Shown: positions 38,687-46,093 of the stretch, in pieces
Layout: each line of letters begins with the position of its first letter
Position numbering within the stretch: the stretch's first letter is position 1
From: Streptomyces sp. WM6378
GTDB lineage: Bacteria; Actinomycetota; Actinomycetes; Streptomycetales; Streptomycetaceae
NCBI RefSeq assembly: GCF_001279695.1
Contig: NZ_LGDD01000294.1
Span: forward strand, 1-64,000
Reading direction: 5' to 3'
DNA length: 64,000 nt
Program-made: the position numbers and the translations under genes
Notes under the pieces: model-generated
What the model was told of the DNA's origin: nothing
Seen by the model: the letters and a program-made list of their open reading frames with translations, nothing else
The model's database searches: none

Positions 38687-39429
38687 GGCCTGACCTCGCG
38701 GTCGCGCAGGTCGTCCGGGTCGATGACCTCTCGGATGAGGCGGAGTTCCTCGGGGGTGGGTGCGCGGGTGTACGCCGGCTCGTCGAGGCCGGACAGGTCG
38801 AACGCCGTCGCCTCCCGCACCTGGTCGACCGTCACCCCCGGATGCAGCGACACCACCCGCATCGAGTGGTCCGGCGTCGCGAAGTCGAAGACGCCCAGGT
38901 CGCTCACGACGCGCGGGATGCGGTGGTAGCGCGTCGCGGACGGGCCCGCGGCCGCCGCGCTGTCGTAGCCCACCCCGCTGATCAGGTCTACCTTCGGCAC
39001 GAAGACCCGGGTCGAGTGCTTCGGTACCCAGTAACTCACCGGATTGTTGAGGGTGTTGACCGGTGCGCCGCGTACGCCGAGGAGCTGGCGGGCGGGCTGC
39101 TTCCAGTCGCCGATGCAGGAGATGTTCTGGTTGCCGAACCGGTCGATCTGGCTCGCGCCCATCATGACGTGCCGCCGGCCGCCGGTGACCATCGCGAGGT
39201 GCTGGCGGTACGGCAGCCAGCCCTCGGGCTCCCCGTCGAGGCCGACCAGCATCGCCTCGCCGTCGGTGAGCAGCAGGTCGGGCGAGAAGGTGCGCCGGGC
39301 GAGCCGCGCGCCGACCGACGGGATCAGACCCATGGGGCTCGCGAGCACCTCCCCGTTGTCGCGCCAGGCCTCGGCGCAGGCGATCACGCAGTACTCGGCG
39401 CGGCTGACACGCACGGTGCTCGTCGTCAT
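38683..39429 (-). CDS. ipdB: COCHEA-CoA hydrolase subunit IpdB
   Basis: A 248-residue protein with the fold pattern of a class I CoA-transferase beta subunit (GLIPSVGARLARR, VMMGASQIDRFGNQN). It lacks the usual transferase catalytic Glu motif near the N-terminus. IpdAB are known to act as a hydrolase that opens the last steroid ring rather than as a transferase. It is coupled by 4-base overlaps to ipdA and ipdC, the same order as M. tuberculosis Rv3551-Rv3553. Confidence 0.83.
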   Translation of the reverse strand: MTTSTVRVSRAEYCVIACAEAWRDNGEVLASPMGLIPSVGARLARRTFSPDLLLTDGEAMLVGLDGEPEGWLPYRQHLAMVTGGRRHVMMGASQIDRFGNQNISCIGDWKQPARQLLGVRGAPVNTLNNPVSYWVPKHSTRVFVPKVDLISGVGYDSAAAAGPSATRYHRIPRVVSDLGVFDFATPDHSMRVVSLHPGVTVDQVREATAFDLSGLDEPAYTRAPTPEELRLIREVIDPDDLRDREVRP

Positions 39430-40268
39430 TTCTGCTCCTCGTGCCAGCTCTGCACGGCCGACTGGTAGGACTTCTCGTCAGGCCCGGACAGGAAGCGCTC
39501 GGCGAACTCGGGCCAGGGCGTGCTCGCGTACAGCTTCTGGAACGGCTCGTCGCGGCCGTAGTCGGGGACGCAGGACGTGAAGTGCGCGCCGTTCGGGCTC
39601 TCCACGACTCCCGTCACCGCATACCGCTTGACCAGCAGGGACTGCGGCACTGTGGCCCCGAAGCCGTCCACGATCCGCTCGCACGAGACGTACGCGCTGT
39701 CGGCGGCCTCGCAGAACAAGTCGTCGAAGTACGGGTCGGGTCCGAGGTACTGGCCGTTGCCGAGCCGGTCCGCGCGGTTGAGGTGGACGAGCGCCGCGTC
39801 CATGCGCAGGGCCGGCATCGCGACGAACGTCTCGCCGTCCTCGTACGGTGAAGTGACCGTACGCAGCGCCGGGTTGACCCGCATCACGTCGGAGCCGATG
39901 CCCGCGCGGACCGGCAGGAACGGCAGCCGGTTGGCGGCCGCGTGCAGCCCCCACATGAACATCGCCTCGTCGACCTCCATCAGCTCGAACGCGCCCGCCT
40001 GGCGGGCCGCGCGGAAGTGCGGCTCCAGGGGGATCGAGTCGAGCGTCGCGAAGGGCGCGACCAGTTTGCGGATCCTCCCGGCGGCGGCGAGCAGGCCGAC
40101 GTCGGGGCCGCCGTACGAGATCACCGTGAGGTCGGTGACGGGGGAGCGGAGCAGGGCGCGCACCAGCGCCATCGGTTTGCGGCGCGAGCCCCAGCCGCCG
40201 ATGCCGATGGTCATGCCGCTGCGCAGCCGCGCGACGACGTCCTCGGGCGTCATGGTCTTGTCCGTCAC
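39426..40268 (-). CDS. ipdA: COCHEA-CoA hydrolase subunit IpdA
   Basis: A 280-residue protein resembling a class I CoA-transferase alpha subunit. The N-terminal glycine motif is GMTIGIGGWGSRRKPMALVR and a conserved segment is FELMEVDEAMFMWGLHAAAN. It partners IpdB in retro-Claisen-like hydrolysis of the C ring of the HIP-derived CoA ester. It starts with ATGA overlapping the end of echA20. Confidence 0.83.
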   Translation of the reverse strand: MTDKTMTPEDVVARLRSGMTIGIGGWGSRRKPMALVRALLRSPVTDLTVISYGGPDVGLLAAAGRIRKLVAPFATLDSIPLEPHFRAARQAGAFELMEVDEAMFMWGLHAAANRLPFLPVRAGIGSDVMRVNPALRTVTSPYEDGETFVAMPALRMDAALVHLNRADRLGNGQYLGPDPYFDDLFCEAADSAYVSCERIVDGFGATVPQSLLVKRYAVTGVVESPNGAHFTSCVPDYGRDEPFQKLYASTPWPEFAERFLSGPDEKSYQSAVQSWHEEQK

Positions 40269-41044
40269 GGGGAGGCCTCCTCGGTGGCCGGTGCGCGGGA
40301 GGTGTCGGGTGCTCCGAAGGTGCCGCGGACGCGGTCGGCGACGCCGCTGAGGTTGGCCTCGAAGGTGAAGCCCTGCTCGAAGCGGTAGCTGCGGCGTACG
40401 TCGACCGGGTCGATGCCGTTGATGGCGGCCTTGGCGAGCCGGATCAGCGTGCCGTCCTTGCTGGCGATCTCCCGCGCCAACTCCAGTGCTGCGTACTGGA
40501 GTTCATCACGGGGGACCACCTTCCACACCGCGCCGTGGGCGTGCAGCTCCTGGGCCGTCGCCGCGCGCGAGGTGTAGTACAGCGCGCGCATGAGGTGCTG
40601 CGGGACCAGGCGGGCGAGGTGGGTGGCGGCGCCGAGTGCGCCGCGGTCCAGTTCGGGCAGGCCGAAGACGGCGTCGTCGCTCGCCACGATCGCGTCCGCG
40701 TTGCCGACCAGGCCGATGCCGCCGCCGAGGCAGAACCCGCCGACCGCCGCGACGACCGGCACCTCGCACTCGTACACGGCGGCGAAGGCCTCGTAACAGC
40801 CCCGGTTCGCGCCGATGAGGGCGGTGTGGCCGGGGTCGCGCTGCATCTCCTTGATGTCGACCCCGGCGTTGAAGCCGCGGCCCTCGGCGGCGAGCACCAC
40901 ACAGTGGTTCCCGGGGTCGCGCCCAGCCGCGCGGACCGCGTCGGCGAGGTCGTACCAGCCCTGCACGGGAAGGGCGTTGACGGGCGGGAAGTCGACCGTG
41001 ACGAGGCAAATGCCCTTCTCGGGGCTTGAGGTGGAGACACCCAT
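40265..41044 (-). CDS. echA20: EchA20-like crotonase-fold hydrolase (steroid D-ring opening)
   Basis: A 259-residue enoyl-CoA hydratase-superfamily protein. It follows mycobacterial EchA20 (Rv3550) very closely: VTVDFPPVNALP, AEGRGFNAGVDIKEMQR, ANRGCYEAFAAVYECEVPVV, GALGAATHLARLVPQHLMR and EQGFTFEANLSGVADR. EchA20 hydrolyses the D ring of HIEC-CoA. I chose ATG 41044, matching the family start, rather than ATG 41074, which lies in the KstR2-like box. It is first in the leftward ipd operon. Confidence 0.88.
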   Translation of the reverse strand: MGVSTSSPEKGICLVTVDFPPVNALPVQGWYDLADAVRAAGRDPGNHCVVLAAEGRGFNAGVDIKEMQRDPGHTALIGANRGCYEAFAAVYECEVPVVAAVGGFCLGGGIGLVGNADAIVASDDAVFGLPELDRGALGAATHLARLVPQHLMRALYYTSRAATAQELHAHGAVWKVVPRDELQYAALELAREIASKDGTLIRLAKAAINGIDPVDVRRSYRFEQGFTFEANLSGVADRVRGTFGAPDTSRAPATEEASP

Positions 41045-41063
41045 GGGCGGATCAGCTACCTTT

Positions 41064-41082
41064 CCACCAAACATTTGTTAGG
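41064..41082. promoter_or_regulatory. KstR2-like operator in the echA20/SDR divergent promoter
   Basis: CCACCAAACATTTGTTAGG, whose reverse complement CCTAACAAATGTTTGGTGG differs from the box at 29947 at one position in the first 17 (A for G). The core ACCAAACATTTGTT (41066-41079) fits the KstR2 motif with G/C replaced by A/T at the two inner fixed positions. It is centred between echA20 (start 41044) and the SDR (start 41113). Confidence 0.75.
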
Positions 41083-41112
41083 TCAGGTGTTAGCTCAGGA
41101 AGGTAGCAGCGG

Positions 41113-41901
41113 ATGGAGCTGGCCGGGAAGGCAGTCGTCGTCACCGGTGGCACCCGGGGCGTGGGCGCGGGGATCGCGAAGGCGTTCCTCGGAGCGGGCG
41201 CGGACGTGGTCGCGTGCGCCCGCCGACCGCCCGACGAACCCGTCGAACTCGGCGGCCGGAAAGCCGAGTTCCGCCCGCTGGACCTGCGGGAACCCGACGC
41301 CGTACGAGCCTTCTTCGCCGAGGTCGCCGCCGACTACGAGCGCCTCGACGTGCTGGTCAACAACGCGGGCGGCACCCCGTACCGGCTGCTCGACGAGGGC
41401 GAGGCCGAACGCCACGCGCGGGTCGTCGAGCTGAATCTGACGGCCCCGCTCACCGCGTCGCTCGCCGCCCGGCCGTATCTGCGGGCGGCCCGCGGCTCGG
41501 TCGTGATGATCGGCAGCGTGAGCGGAGGGCGGCCCTCGCCCGGATCGGCAGCGTACGGGGCCGCGAAGGCGGGCCTGGAGAGCCTCGCCCGCTCGATGGC
41601 GGTGGAGTGGGCGCCCGAGGTCCGGGTCAACACCCTGGTGCTCGGGATGGTCCGCACGGAACTGAGCGAGCTGCACTACGGCGACGCGGAGGGCGTCGCG
41701 CGGGTGGGCGCGACCGTGCCGCTCGGCCGGCTCGCCGAGCCCGAGGAGGTCGGGGCGGCCGCCGTCTTCCTCGCCTCGGCGAAGGCGTCCTACATCAGCG
41801 GCGCGTCGCTGCTCGTCCACGGCGGCGGCGAGCGCCCGGCGTTCCTGGCGGCGGCCACGGTCAATCAACGTGTCAACTCACTTGAAGGGAACGGAAGATG
41901 A
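41113..41901 (+). CDS. SDR of the steroid C/D-ring cluster (Rv3549c-like)
   Basis: A 262-residue classical SDR. The cofactor motif is VVVTGGTRGVGAGIAKAF, then VLVNNAGGTPYRL, with catalytic Ser and Tyr-x3-Lys in MIGSVSGGRPSPGSAAYGAAK. It is divergent from echA20 and coupled to a second SDR by a 4-base overlap. This is the same arrangement as Rv3549c-Rv3548c beside echA20 in M. tuberculosis. Its precise step in HIP breakdown is not established. Confidence 0.8.
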   Translation: MELAGKAVVVTGGTRGVGAGIAKAFLGAGADVVACARRPPDEPVELGGRKAEFRPLDLREPDAVRAFFAEVAADYERLDVLVNNAGGTPYRLLDEGEAERHARVVELNLTAPLTASLAARPYLRAARGSVVMIGSVSGGRPSPGSAAYGAAKAGLESLARSMAVEWAPEVRVNTLVLGMVRTELSELHYGDAEGVARVGATVPLGRLAEPEEVGAAAVFLASAKASYISGASLLVHGGGERPAFLAAATVNQRVNSLEGNGR

Positions 41902-42851
41902 GCGGTTTGTGCGAGGGCCGGGTCGTGATCGTGACCGGCGCGGGACGGGGGCTCGGGCGCGCCCACGCGCTGGCGTTCGCCGGGCAGGGGGCGCGGGTCG
42001 TGGTCAACGACCTCGGGGTCGGAGTCGACGGGCAGGGCGTTCCCCAAGGTCTCGGCTCGGCTCGACCAGGGGAGGCCCCGATGGCCGGCCCCGCCCAGTC
42101 GGTGGTGGACGAGATCCAGGCGGCGGGCGGCGAGGCGGTGGCGCACGGCGGCGACATCGCGACGACCGAGGGTGCGGCCTCGCTGATCGCGACGGCGTTG
42201 GACGCGTTCGGCGCGCTGCACACCCTGGTCAACAACGCGGGGTTCCTGCGCGACAGGATGCTGGTCAACCTGGAGGAGGACGACTGGGACGCGGTCATGC
42301 GGGTCCACCTCAAGGGCCACTTCCTGCCGCTGAAGCACGCCGCCGCGTACTGGCGCGCCGAGGCGAAGGCGGGCCGCGAGGTCGCGGCCCGGGTGGTCAA
42401 CACCAGCTCCGGGGCAGGGCTGTTGGGCTCAGTCGGCCAGGGCAACTACAGCGCAGCGAAGGCCGGGATCGTGGGGCTCACCCTGGTCGCGGCGGCCGAG
42501 ATGGGCCGGTACGGAGTCCAGGTCAACGCGATCGCCCCGGCGGCCCGCACCCGGATGACGGAGGGGACCTTCGCGGAGGCGATGGCGGCGCCGGGGAAGC
42601 CGGGGGCCTTCGACGCGATGGCTCCCGACAACGTCTCGCCGCTCGTGGTGTGGCTGGGCTCGGCCGCGAGCGAGGGCGTCACCGGCCGGGTCTTCGAGGC
42701 GGAGGCGGGCCGCATCACCGTGATGGAGGGCTGGCGCCCGGGACCGACGAGCGACAAGGGCGCCCGCTGGACCCCGCGCGAGGCGGGCGAGGCGGCCCTC
42801 AAGCTCCTTGCGGAGGCGGAGACTCCGGGGGTGGTGTACGGATCGCGATAG
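41898..42851 (+). CDS. SDR of the steroid C/D-ring cluster (Rv3548c-like, HSD17B4-type)
   Basis: A 317-residue SDR of the larger type related to the dehydrogenase domain of peroxisomal multifunctional enzyme. The cofactor motif is VIVTGAGRGLGRAHALAFA, followed by VVNDLGVGVDG. VNNAGFLRDRMLVNLEEDDW is typical of the group. Catalytic Ser is in VVNTSSGAGL and Tyr-x3-Lys in GNYSAAKAG. A 3-hydroxyacyl-CoA dehydrogenase role in side-chain or ring beta-oxidation is likely. Confidence 0.8.
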   Translation: MSGLCEGRVVIVTGAGRGLGRAHALAFAGQGARVVVNDLGVGVDGQGVPQGLGSARPGEAPMAGPAQSVVDEIQAAGGEAVAHGGDIATTEGAASLIATALDAFGALHTLVNNAGFLRDRMLVNLEEDDWDAVMRVHLKGHFLPLKHAAAYWRAEAKAGREVAARVVNTSSGAGLLGSVGQGNYSAAKAGIVGLTLVAAAEMGRYGVQVNAIAPAARTRMTEGTFAEAMAAPGKPGAFDAMAPDNVSPLVVWLGSAASEGVTGRVFEAEAGRITVMEGWRPGPTSDKGARWTPREAGEAALKLLAEAETPGVVYGSR

Positions 42852-42985
42852 GGGCGTTGAACGATCTCAGGTTGCGGATGCCTTAACCGCCCGTGGCGCT
42901 TTCATTACGCATGTGACCGCCTCGGTTAACAGGTAGAAAAATCAACGGTGTTGGCGTTGACGGCCTCCGCTCTACGCGCGTCATC

Positions 42986-43417
42986 ATGGTGCACATGACA
43001 ATCCCCCCACGTTTCGCAGCCCTCGGCGGCGCCTTCGCCGTAGCCGCCGCCCTCCTCGCGGGTCCGGTCGCCGGCACCGCGTCGGCCGCCCCCACGGCCA
43101 CCGCCGCCTCCGCCTCCGTGTCCGTGAAGTCGGTCGGCGACGTCTGTTACTCCGCGCTGCCGTCCCAGGCGCACGACACGATCAGCCTCATCGACCAGGG
43201 CGGCCCGTTCCCGTACCCCCGGGACGGCATCGTCTTCGACAACCGCGAGCAGGTGCTGCCGAGCCAGAGCAGCGGCTACTACCACGAGTACACCGTGATC
43301 ACCCCGGGCGCGCCGACGCGCGGCACCCGCCGCATCATCACGGGCGAGCAGGACCACGAGGACTACTACACCGCCGACCACTACGTCACGTTCCGCCTGG
43401 TCGACTTCGGCTGCTGA
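42986..43417 (+). CDS. Secreted guanyl-specific ribonuclease (RNase Sa-like)
   Basis: A 143-residue secreted RNase of the microbial N1/T1 family. The signal peptide ends near ASA at residues 34-36. The mature part follows S. aureofaciens RNase Sa closely: CYSALPSQAHDTISLI, GPFPYPRDGIVF, YYHEYTVITPGAPTRGTRRI and ITGEQDHEDYYTADHY. Catalytic Glu101, Arg115/116 and His132 are all present, and two Cys can form the family disulfide. It starts at ATG 42986 (42995 is also possible). No barstar-like inhibitor gene is next to it. Confidence 0.92.
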   Translation: MVHMTIPPRFAALGGAFAVAAALLAGPVAGTASAAPTATAASASVSVKSVGDVCYSALPSQAHDTISLIDQGGPFPYPRDGIVFDNREQVLPSQSSGYYHEYTVITPGAPTRGTRRIITGEQDHEDYYTADHYVTFRLVDFGC

Positions 43418-43460
43418 ACCGGGAGTTGACCGGTAGTCGACCGGGAGCCGCCATGCGACG

Positions 43461-43497
43461 AGGCCCGCCTCGCCCCTTCCGGGGGTGGGGCGGGCCT
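43461..43497. terminator. Terminator after the RNase gene
   Basis: AGGCCCGCC at 43461-43469 pairs with GGCGGGCCT at 43489-43497, with inner CGCCCC/GGGGTG pairing. It lies 43 bases after the RNase stop. Confidence 0.75.
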
Positions 43498-43583
43498 TGG
43501 TGTTCACGCGGGGGCCGCCGAGGCTGAGCAAGGGTGGCTCGGATGGGCCTCGGCCGCATGCTGCCCCCTCCTTGGGACGCCTC

Positions 43584-43766
43584 TCACTGGGACGCCTCTG
43601 CCCTCGCGCCGGTCTGCTTCTGCGCGGTGCGCCGGAGGCGGCGGTTGACCGCGTCGATCGCAGCACACGAGCCCTCGCCGTCTTCGACGCGCTCCCGGAA
43701 GTCGGACCAATCCGCGTCGGTCCAGCGGTCGAGGGCGGCCGGGAACGACGTGTCCTCGCCGGTCAC
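43584..43766 (-). CDS. Small acidic/amphipathic hypothetical protein
   Basis: A 60-residue frame starting at GTG 43766, with GGAGGG about 4 bases upstream. It reads FPAALDRWTDADWSDFRERV, then EDGEGSCAAIDAVNRRLRRT, and ends in a charged tail. Third positions are G/C-rich. I recognise no family. It is isolated between the RNase terminator and the Nudix unit, on the opposite strand to both. Confidence 0.45.
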   Translation of the reverse strand: MTGEDTSFPAALDRWTDADWSDFRERVEDGEGSCAAIDAVNRRLRRTAQKQTGARAEASQ

Positions 43767-43825
43767 TGGCCCTCCGGCGGGTCCGTATCCGGGGTGACCG
43801 GCTCGGGGTCGGCGAGGCAGCACGC

Positions 43826-43984
43826 GTGGTGCAGCAGCTCGACGGCCTGAGCCGACGCATGGAGCCGCACGCGGGGTACCGGCCGGTCCGGGAGTACCTG
43901 GCGGACTTCGACGACGCGCGCAGGGCCAGAATGCTTCTGCTGGCCGACATCATCCCGTCGTCACCGGGAGGCACCCCCGCATGA
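43826..43984 (+). CDS. Candidate small ORF coupled to the Nudix gene
   Basis: An open frame starting at GTG 43826 (or ATG 43859). Its TGA overlaps the Nudix ATG as ATGA. The peptide VVQQLDGLSRRMEPHAGYRP then VREYLADFDDARRARMLLLA looks like a genuine helical protein, and nearly all codons end in G or C. The frame remains open well upstream, so it may be the 3' part of an eroded longer gene. No family recognised. Confidence 0.5.
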   Translation: MVQQLDGLSRRMEPHAGYRPVREYLADFDDARRARMLLLADIIPSSPGGTPA

Positions 43985-44502
43985 GGCCCCAGGCTCCTAC
44001 ACCTGCCGATCCCGAAGCGTGGAATGCCTACCTCGCCGAAGGCAATGCCAAGCAGGCCCGCAAACGCGTCGCCGCCGATGTACTGCTCCGCGATCCGTCG
44101 GGACGTGTGCTGCTGGTGAACCCCACCTACAAACCCGGATGGGACCTCCCCGGCGGGATGGTGGAAGCGAACGAGCCGCCGGAGGACGCCGCGATTCGGG
44201 AGCTGAGTGAGGAACTGCGGTTCCGGCCGACGTTGCGGGGACTGCTCGTGGTGGACTGGGTGGCACCGCACGGTCCCTGGGACGACCAACTCGCGTTCGT
44301 CTTCGACGGGGGCACTCTCGACGAGGCAGTGGCGGCCTCGTTGCGGCCCCGTGACGAGGAGTTGTCCGAGGCGGTGTTCGTGGCACCCGACGAGGTGCCC
44401 CGCCGGGTCAGTGACCGTATGCGGCGGCGATTCACCGCCGCACTGGATGCCCTCGCCACGGGGCGTCCGCGGTATCTGAGGGACGGCAGCCCTGTGGCAT
44501 AG
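43981..44502 (+). CDS. Nudix hydrolase
   Basis: A 173-residue Nudix protein. The box G-x5-E-x7-REL-x-EEL is GGMVEANEPPEDAAIRELSE followed by EL, with the metal-binding glutamates intact. Upstream it has VLLRDPSGRVLLVNPTYKPG, as in other actinobacterial members. It hydrolyses a nucleoside diphosphate linked to an unknown group. It starts at ATG 43981 after GGGAGG, coupled to the small ORF. Confidence 0.88.
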   Translation: MRPQAPTPADPEAWNAYLAEGNAKQARKRVAADVLLRDPSGRVLLVNPTYKPGWDLPGGMVEANEPPEDAAIRELSEELRFRPTLRGLLVVDWVAPHGPWDDQLAFVFDGGTLDEAVAASLRPRDEELSEAVFVAPDEVPRRVSDRMRRRFTAALDALATGRPRYLRDGSPVA

Positions 44503-44643
44503 CCCGTACGCGGAGGTGACGGCGGCCCGCTGCTGTGCCTGCCGAACTGCGCCGTCACCGCGTTCGGTGAGCGATGGGACCGGCACGGCACCGAACCCGG
44601 GTTCGTGGCCGTTCTCGTCAACACGAACGGATTACGGGCTGAA
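44503..44643 (+). other. Possible gene remnant between Nudix and GntR genes
   Basis: A short open frame reads GGPLLCLPNCAVTAFGERWD and continues GFVAVLVNTNGL before losing coding character. It has no good start and includes a TTA codon. It may be a decayed end of a gene, but I cannot name it and it may be chance. Confidence 0.2.
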
Positions 44644-44681
44644 GGCGGGGGATGGGGCGGGCCCCGCCGCAAACCCCCGCC
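44644..44681. terminator. Bidirectional terminator, Nudix/GntR
   Basis: GGCGGGGG at 44644-44651 pairs with CCCCCGCC at 44674-44681, with inner GGGGCGGG/CCCCGCC pairing. It ends at the base before the GntR stop codon, between convergent genes. Confidence 0.7.
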
Positions 44682-45434
44682 TCACTCTTCCCCGAGCTGC
44701 CGCCCCAGCGCGCTCGTCGCCGTCGAGTTGTGGACCGTGAACGCCACCGTCCCCGGCAGATAGCGGTCCTCCGACCACTCCACCGGGGTGCCCGCCGGGT
44801 CGGTCGAGCGGCGGCGTTCGCGCAGCAGGGCGTGGCCCGTGCGGCAGTCGAGCAGCTGCGCGTCGTCCGCGTCGGCCAGCACCACGTCGATGGTGTGGTG
44901 CGCGTCGGTGAACAGGACGCCGTGCAGCTCCAGTTGGTGGGAGTGCGACACCTCGTCGACGTCCATCGCGGCCACCAGCTCGCCGATCCGCTCCGGGTAC
45001 GTCGAGCGCTCCACCATCACCGGCGCGCCGGACAGGGTGCGGACCCGGCGAACCCTGAACACCCTTGTTCCAGAGGGGAGTTGGAGGTGATGGGCTTCCT
45101 CTTCCGTCGCCTCGGCCGGGTCGACCGCCACCGTCCTGCCGCCCGGTTCCTCGCCCAGCGAGCGGGCCCAGCGGGCGAACGAGCGCAGCTCCCCGAAGCT
45201 CTGCAACCGGGCCGCCCCGCCGAGCACCACCCGGCGGGCGCCGCGCCGCGAGGTCACCAGGCCGTCCGCTCGCAAAGACGCGAGGGCCTGGCGGACCGTG
45301 CCTCTCGACACGCCGTAGCGGCGGGCGAGTTCGTCCTCGGCGGGCAGCCGTGCGCCCGAACCGTACTCGCCCGCCGCGATGGCGGTCCGCAGATCACCGG
45401 CCACTTTCCGGTAGAGCGGCGACTTGCTGGACAC
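44682..45434 (-). CDS. GntR-family (HutC/UTRA) regulator of the ABC/HAD operon
   Basis: A 250-residue GntR protein. The N-terminal winged helix is GSGARLPAEDELARRYGVSR then GTVRQALASLRADGLVTSRR. The C-terminal UTRA ligand domain has HLQLPSGTRVFRVRRVRTLS and MVERSTYPERIGELV. I chose GTG 45434 with GAGGGGG 7 bases upstream, rather than TTG 45449. It is the last gene of the operon headed by the binding lipoprotein, and two HutC-type operator palindromes precede that lipoprotein, so it most likely autoregulates the operon. Confidence 0.87.
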   Translation of the reverse strand: MSSKSPLYRKVAGDLRTAIAAGEYGSGARLPAEDELARRYGVSRGTVRQALASLRADGLVTSRRGARRVVLGGAARLQSFGELRSFARWARSLGEEPGGRTVAVDPAEATEEEAHHLQLPSGTRVFRVRRVRTLSGAPVMVERSTYPERIGELVAAMDVDEVSHSHQLELHGVLFTDAHHTIDVVLADADDAQLLDCRTGHALLRERRRSTDPAGTPVEWSEDRYLPGTVAFTVHNSTATSALGRQLGEE

Positions 45435-45445
45435 CCCGGGCCCCC

Positions 45446-46093
45446 TCAACTGCCTATCAGTGAGCGGAGCAAGGTGAGGTCCGCCTCCTCCAGACTAGTC
45501 AGCACCGTGCGGCCGGCGGCGGGCGCTATCGGTTCCACCGACGGAACCGCGAGCACCGCACACCCCGCGGCCTCCGCCGACGCGACGCCCGTCGCGGTGT
45601 CCTCGACCGCCACGCAGCGCGCCGGGTCCGCGCCGAGCGCCGCGGCCGCCGCCAGGTACGGGTCGGGCGCGGGCTTGGTGCGCTCGGTGTCCTCGGCCCC
45701 GTACACCGCGTCGAAGCGGTGGCCGTCGAGTGACGTCGCGACCCTGCGTACGATCGCGCTCGGTGATGCCGACACCAGTGCGGTCAGTACCCCCGACTCC
45801 CGCAATGCGCGCAGGAGCTGGAGTGCGCCCGGTCGCGGCTCGGCGCCGTCCGCCAGGCGTGCCGTGAAGTCCGACCCCAGTTCGGCGGCCAGCTCCTCGC
45901 GCCGGGCGCCCAGCGACACGTACAGGAGCTCGGCCGTGTCCTCCACCGAGCGGCCGTACACCGAGCGGCGCTCCTCGCCCACCAGCGCGTGCCCGTAGCG
46001 GGCCGCGACCTTCTCCACGACCTCGACCCAGGCCTCCTCGGTGTCGACGAGGGTGCCGTCCATGTCGAACAGGACCGCCCGCAGCCCGCTCAC
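45446..46093 (-). CDS. HAD-superfamily phosphatase (beta-phosphoglucomutase type)
   Basis: A 215-residue HAD hydrolase. Motif I is LFDMDGTLVDTEEAW, motif II LVSASPSA, motif III Lys in RTKPAPDPY and motif IV VEDTATGVASAEAAG. The alpha-helical cap inserted after motif I is of the C1 type. It overlaps the ATPase gene by four bases (GTGA). Its place between transporter and regulator suggests that it dephosphorylates the imported solute, or that the solute is a phosphorylated compound. Confidence 0.88.
   Translation of the reverse strand: MSGLRAVLFDMDGTLVDTEEAWVEVVEKVAARYGHALVGEERRSVYGRSVEDTAELLYVSLGARREELAAELGSDFTARLADGAEPRPGALQLLRALRESGVLTALVSASPSAIVRRVATSLDGHRFDAVYGAEDTERTKPAPDPYLAAAAALGADPARCVAVEDTATGVASAEAAGCAVLAVPSVEPIAPAAGRTVLTSLEEADLTLLRSLIGS

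Noticed and set aside
43584..43766. Barstar-type inhibitor of the adjacent RNase
   Set aside because: The length and sequence do not match barstar, and it is transcribed convergently behind a terminator.
44516..44740. A 74-codon plus-strand open frame after the Nudix gene
   Set aside because: It runs into the antisense of the GntR gene, lacks a good start and contains non-coding composition; at most it is a remnant.
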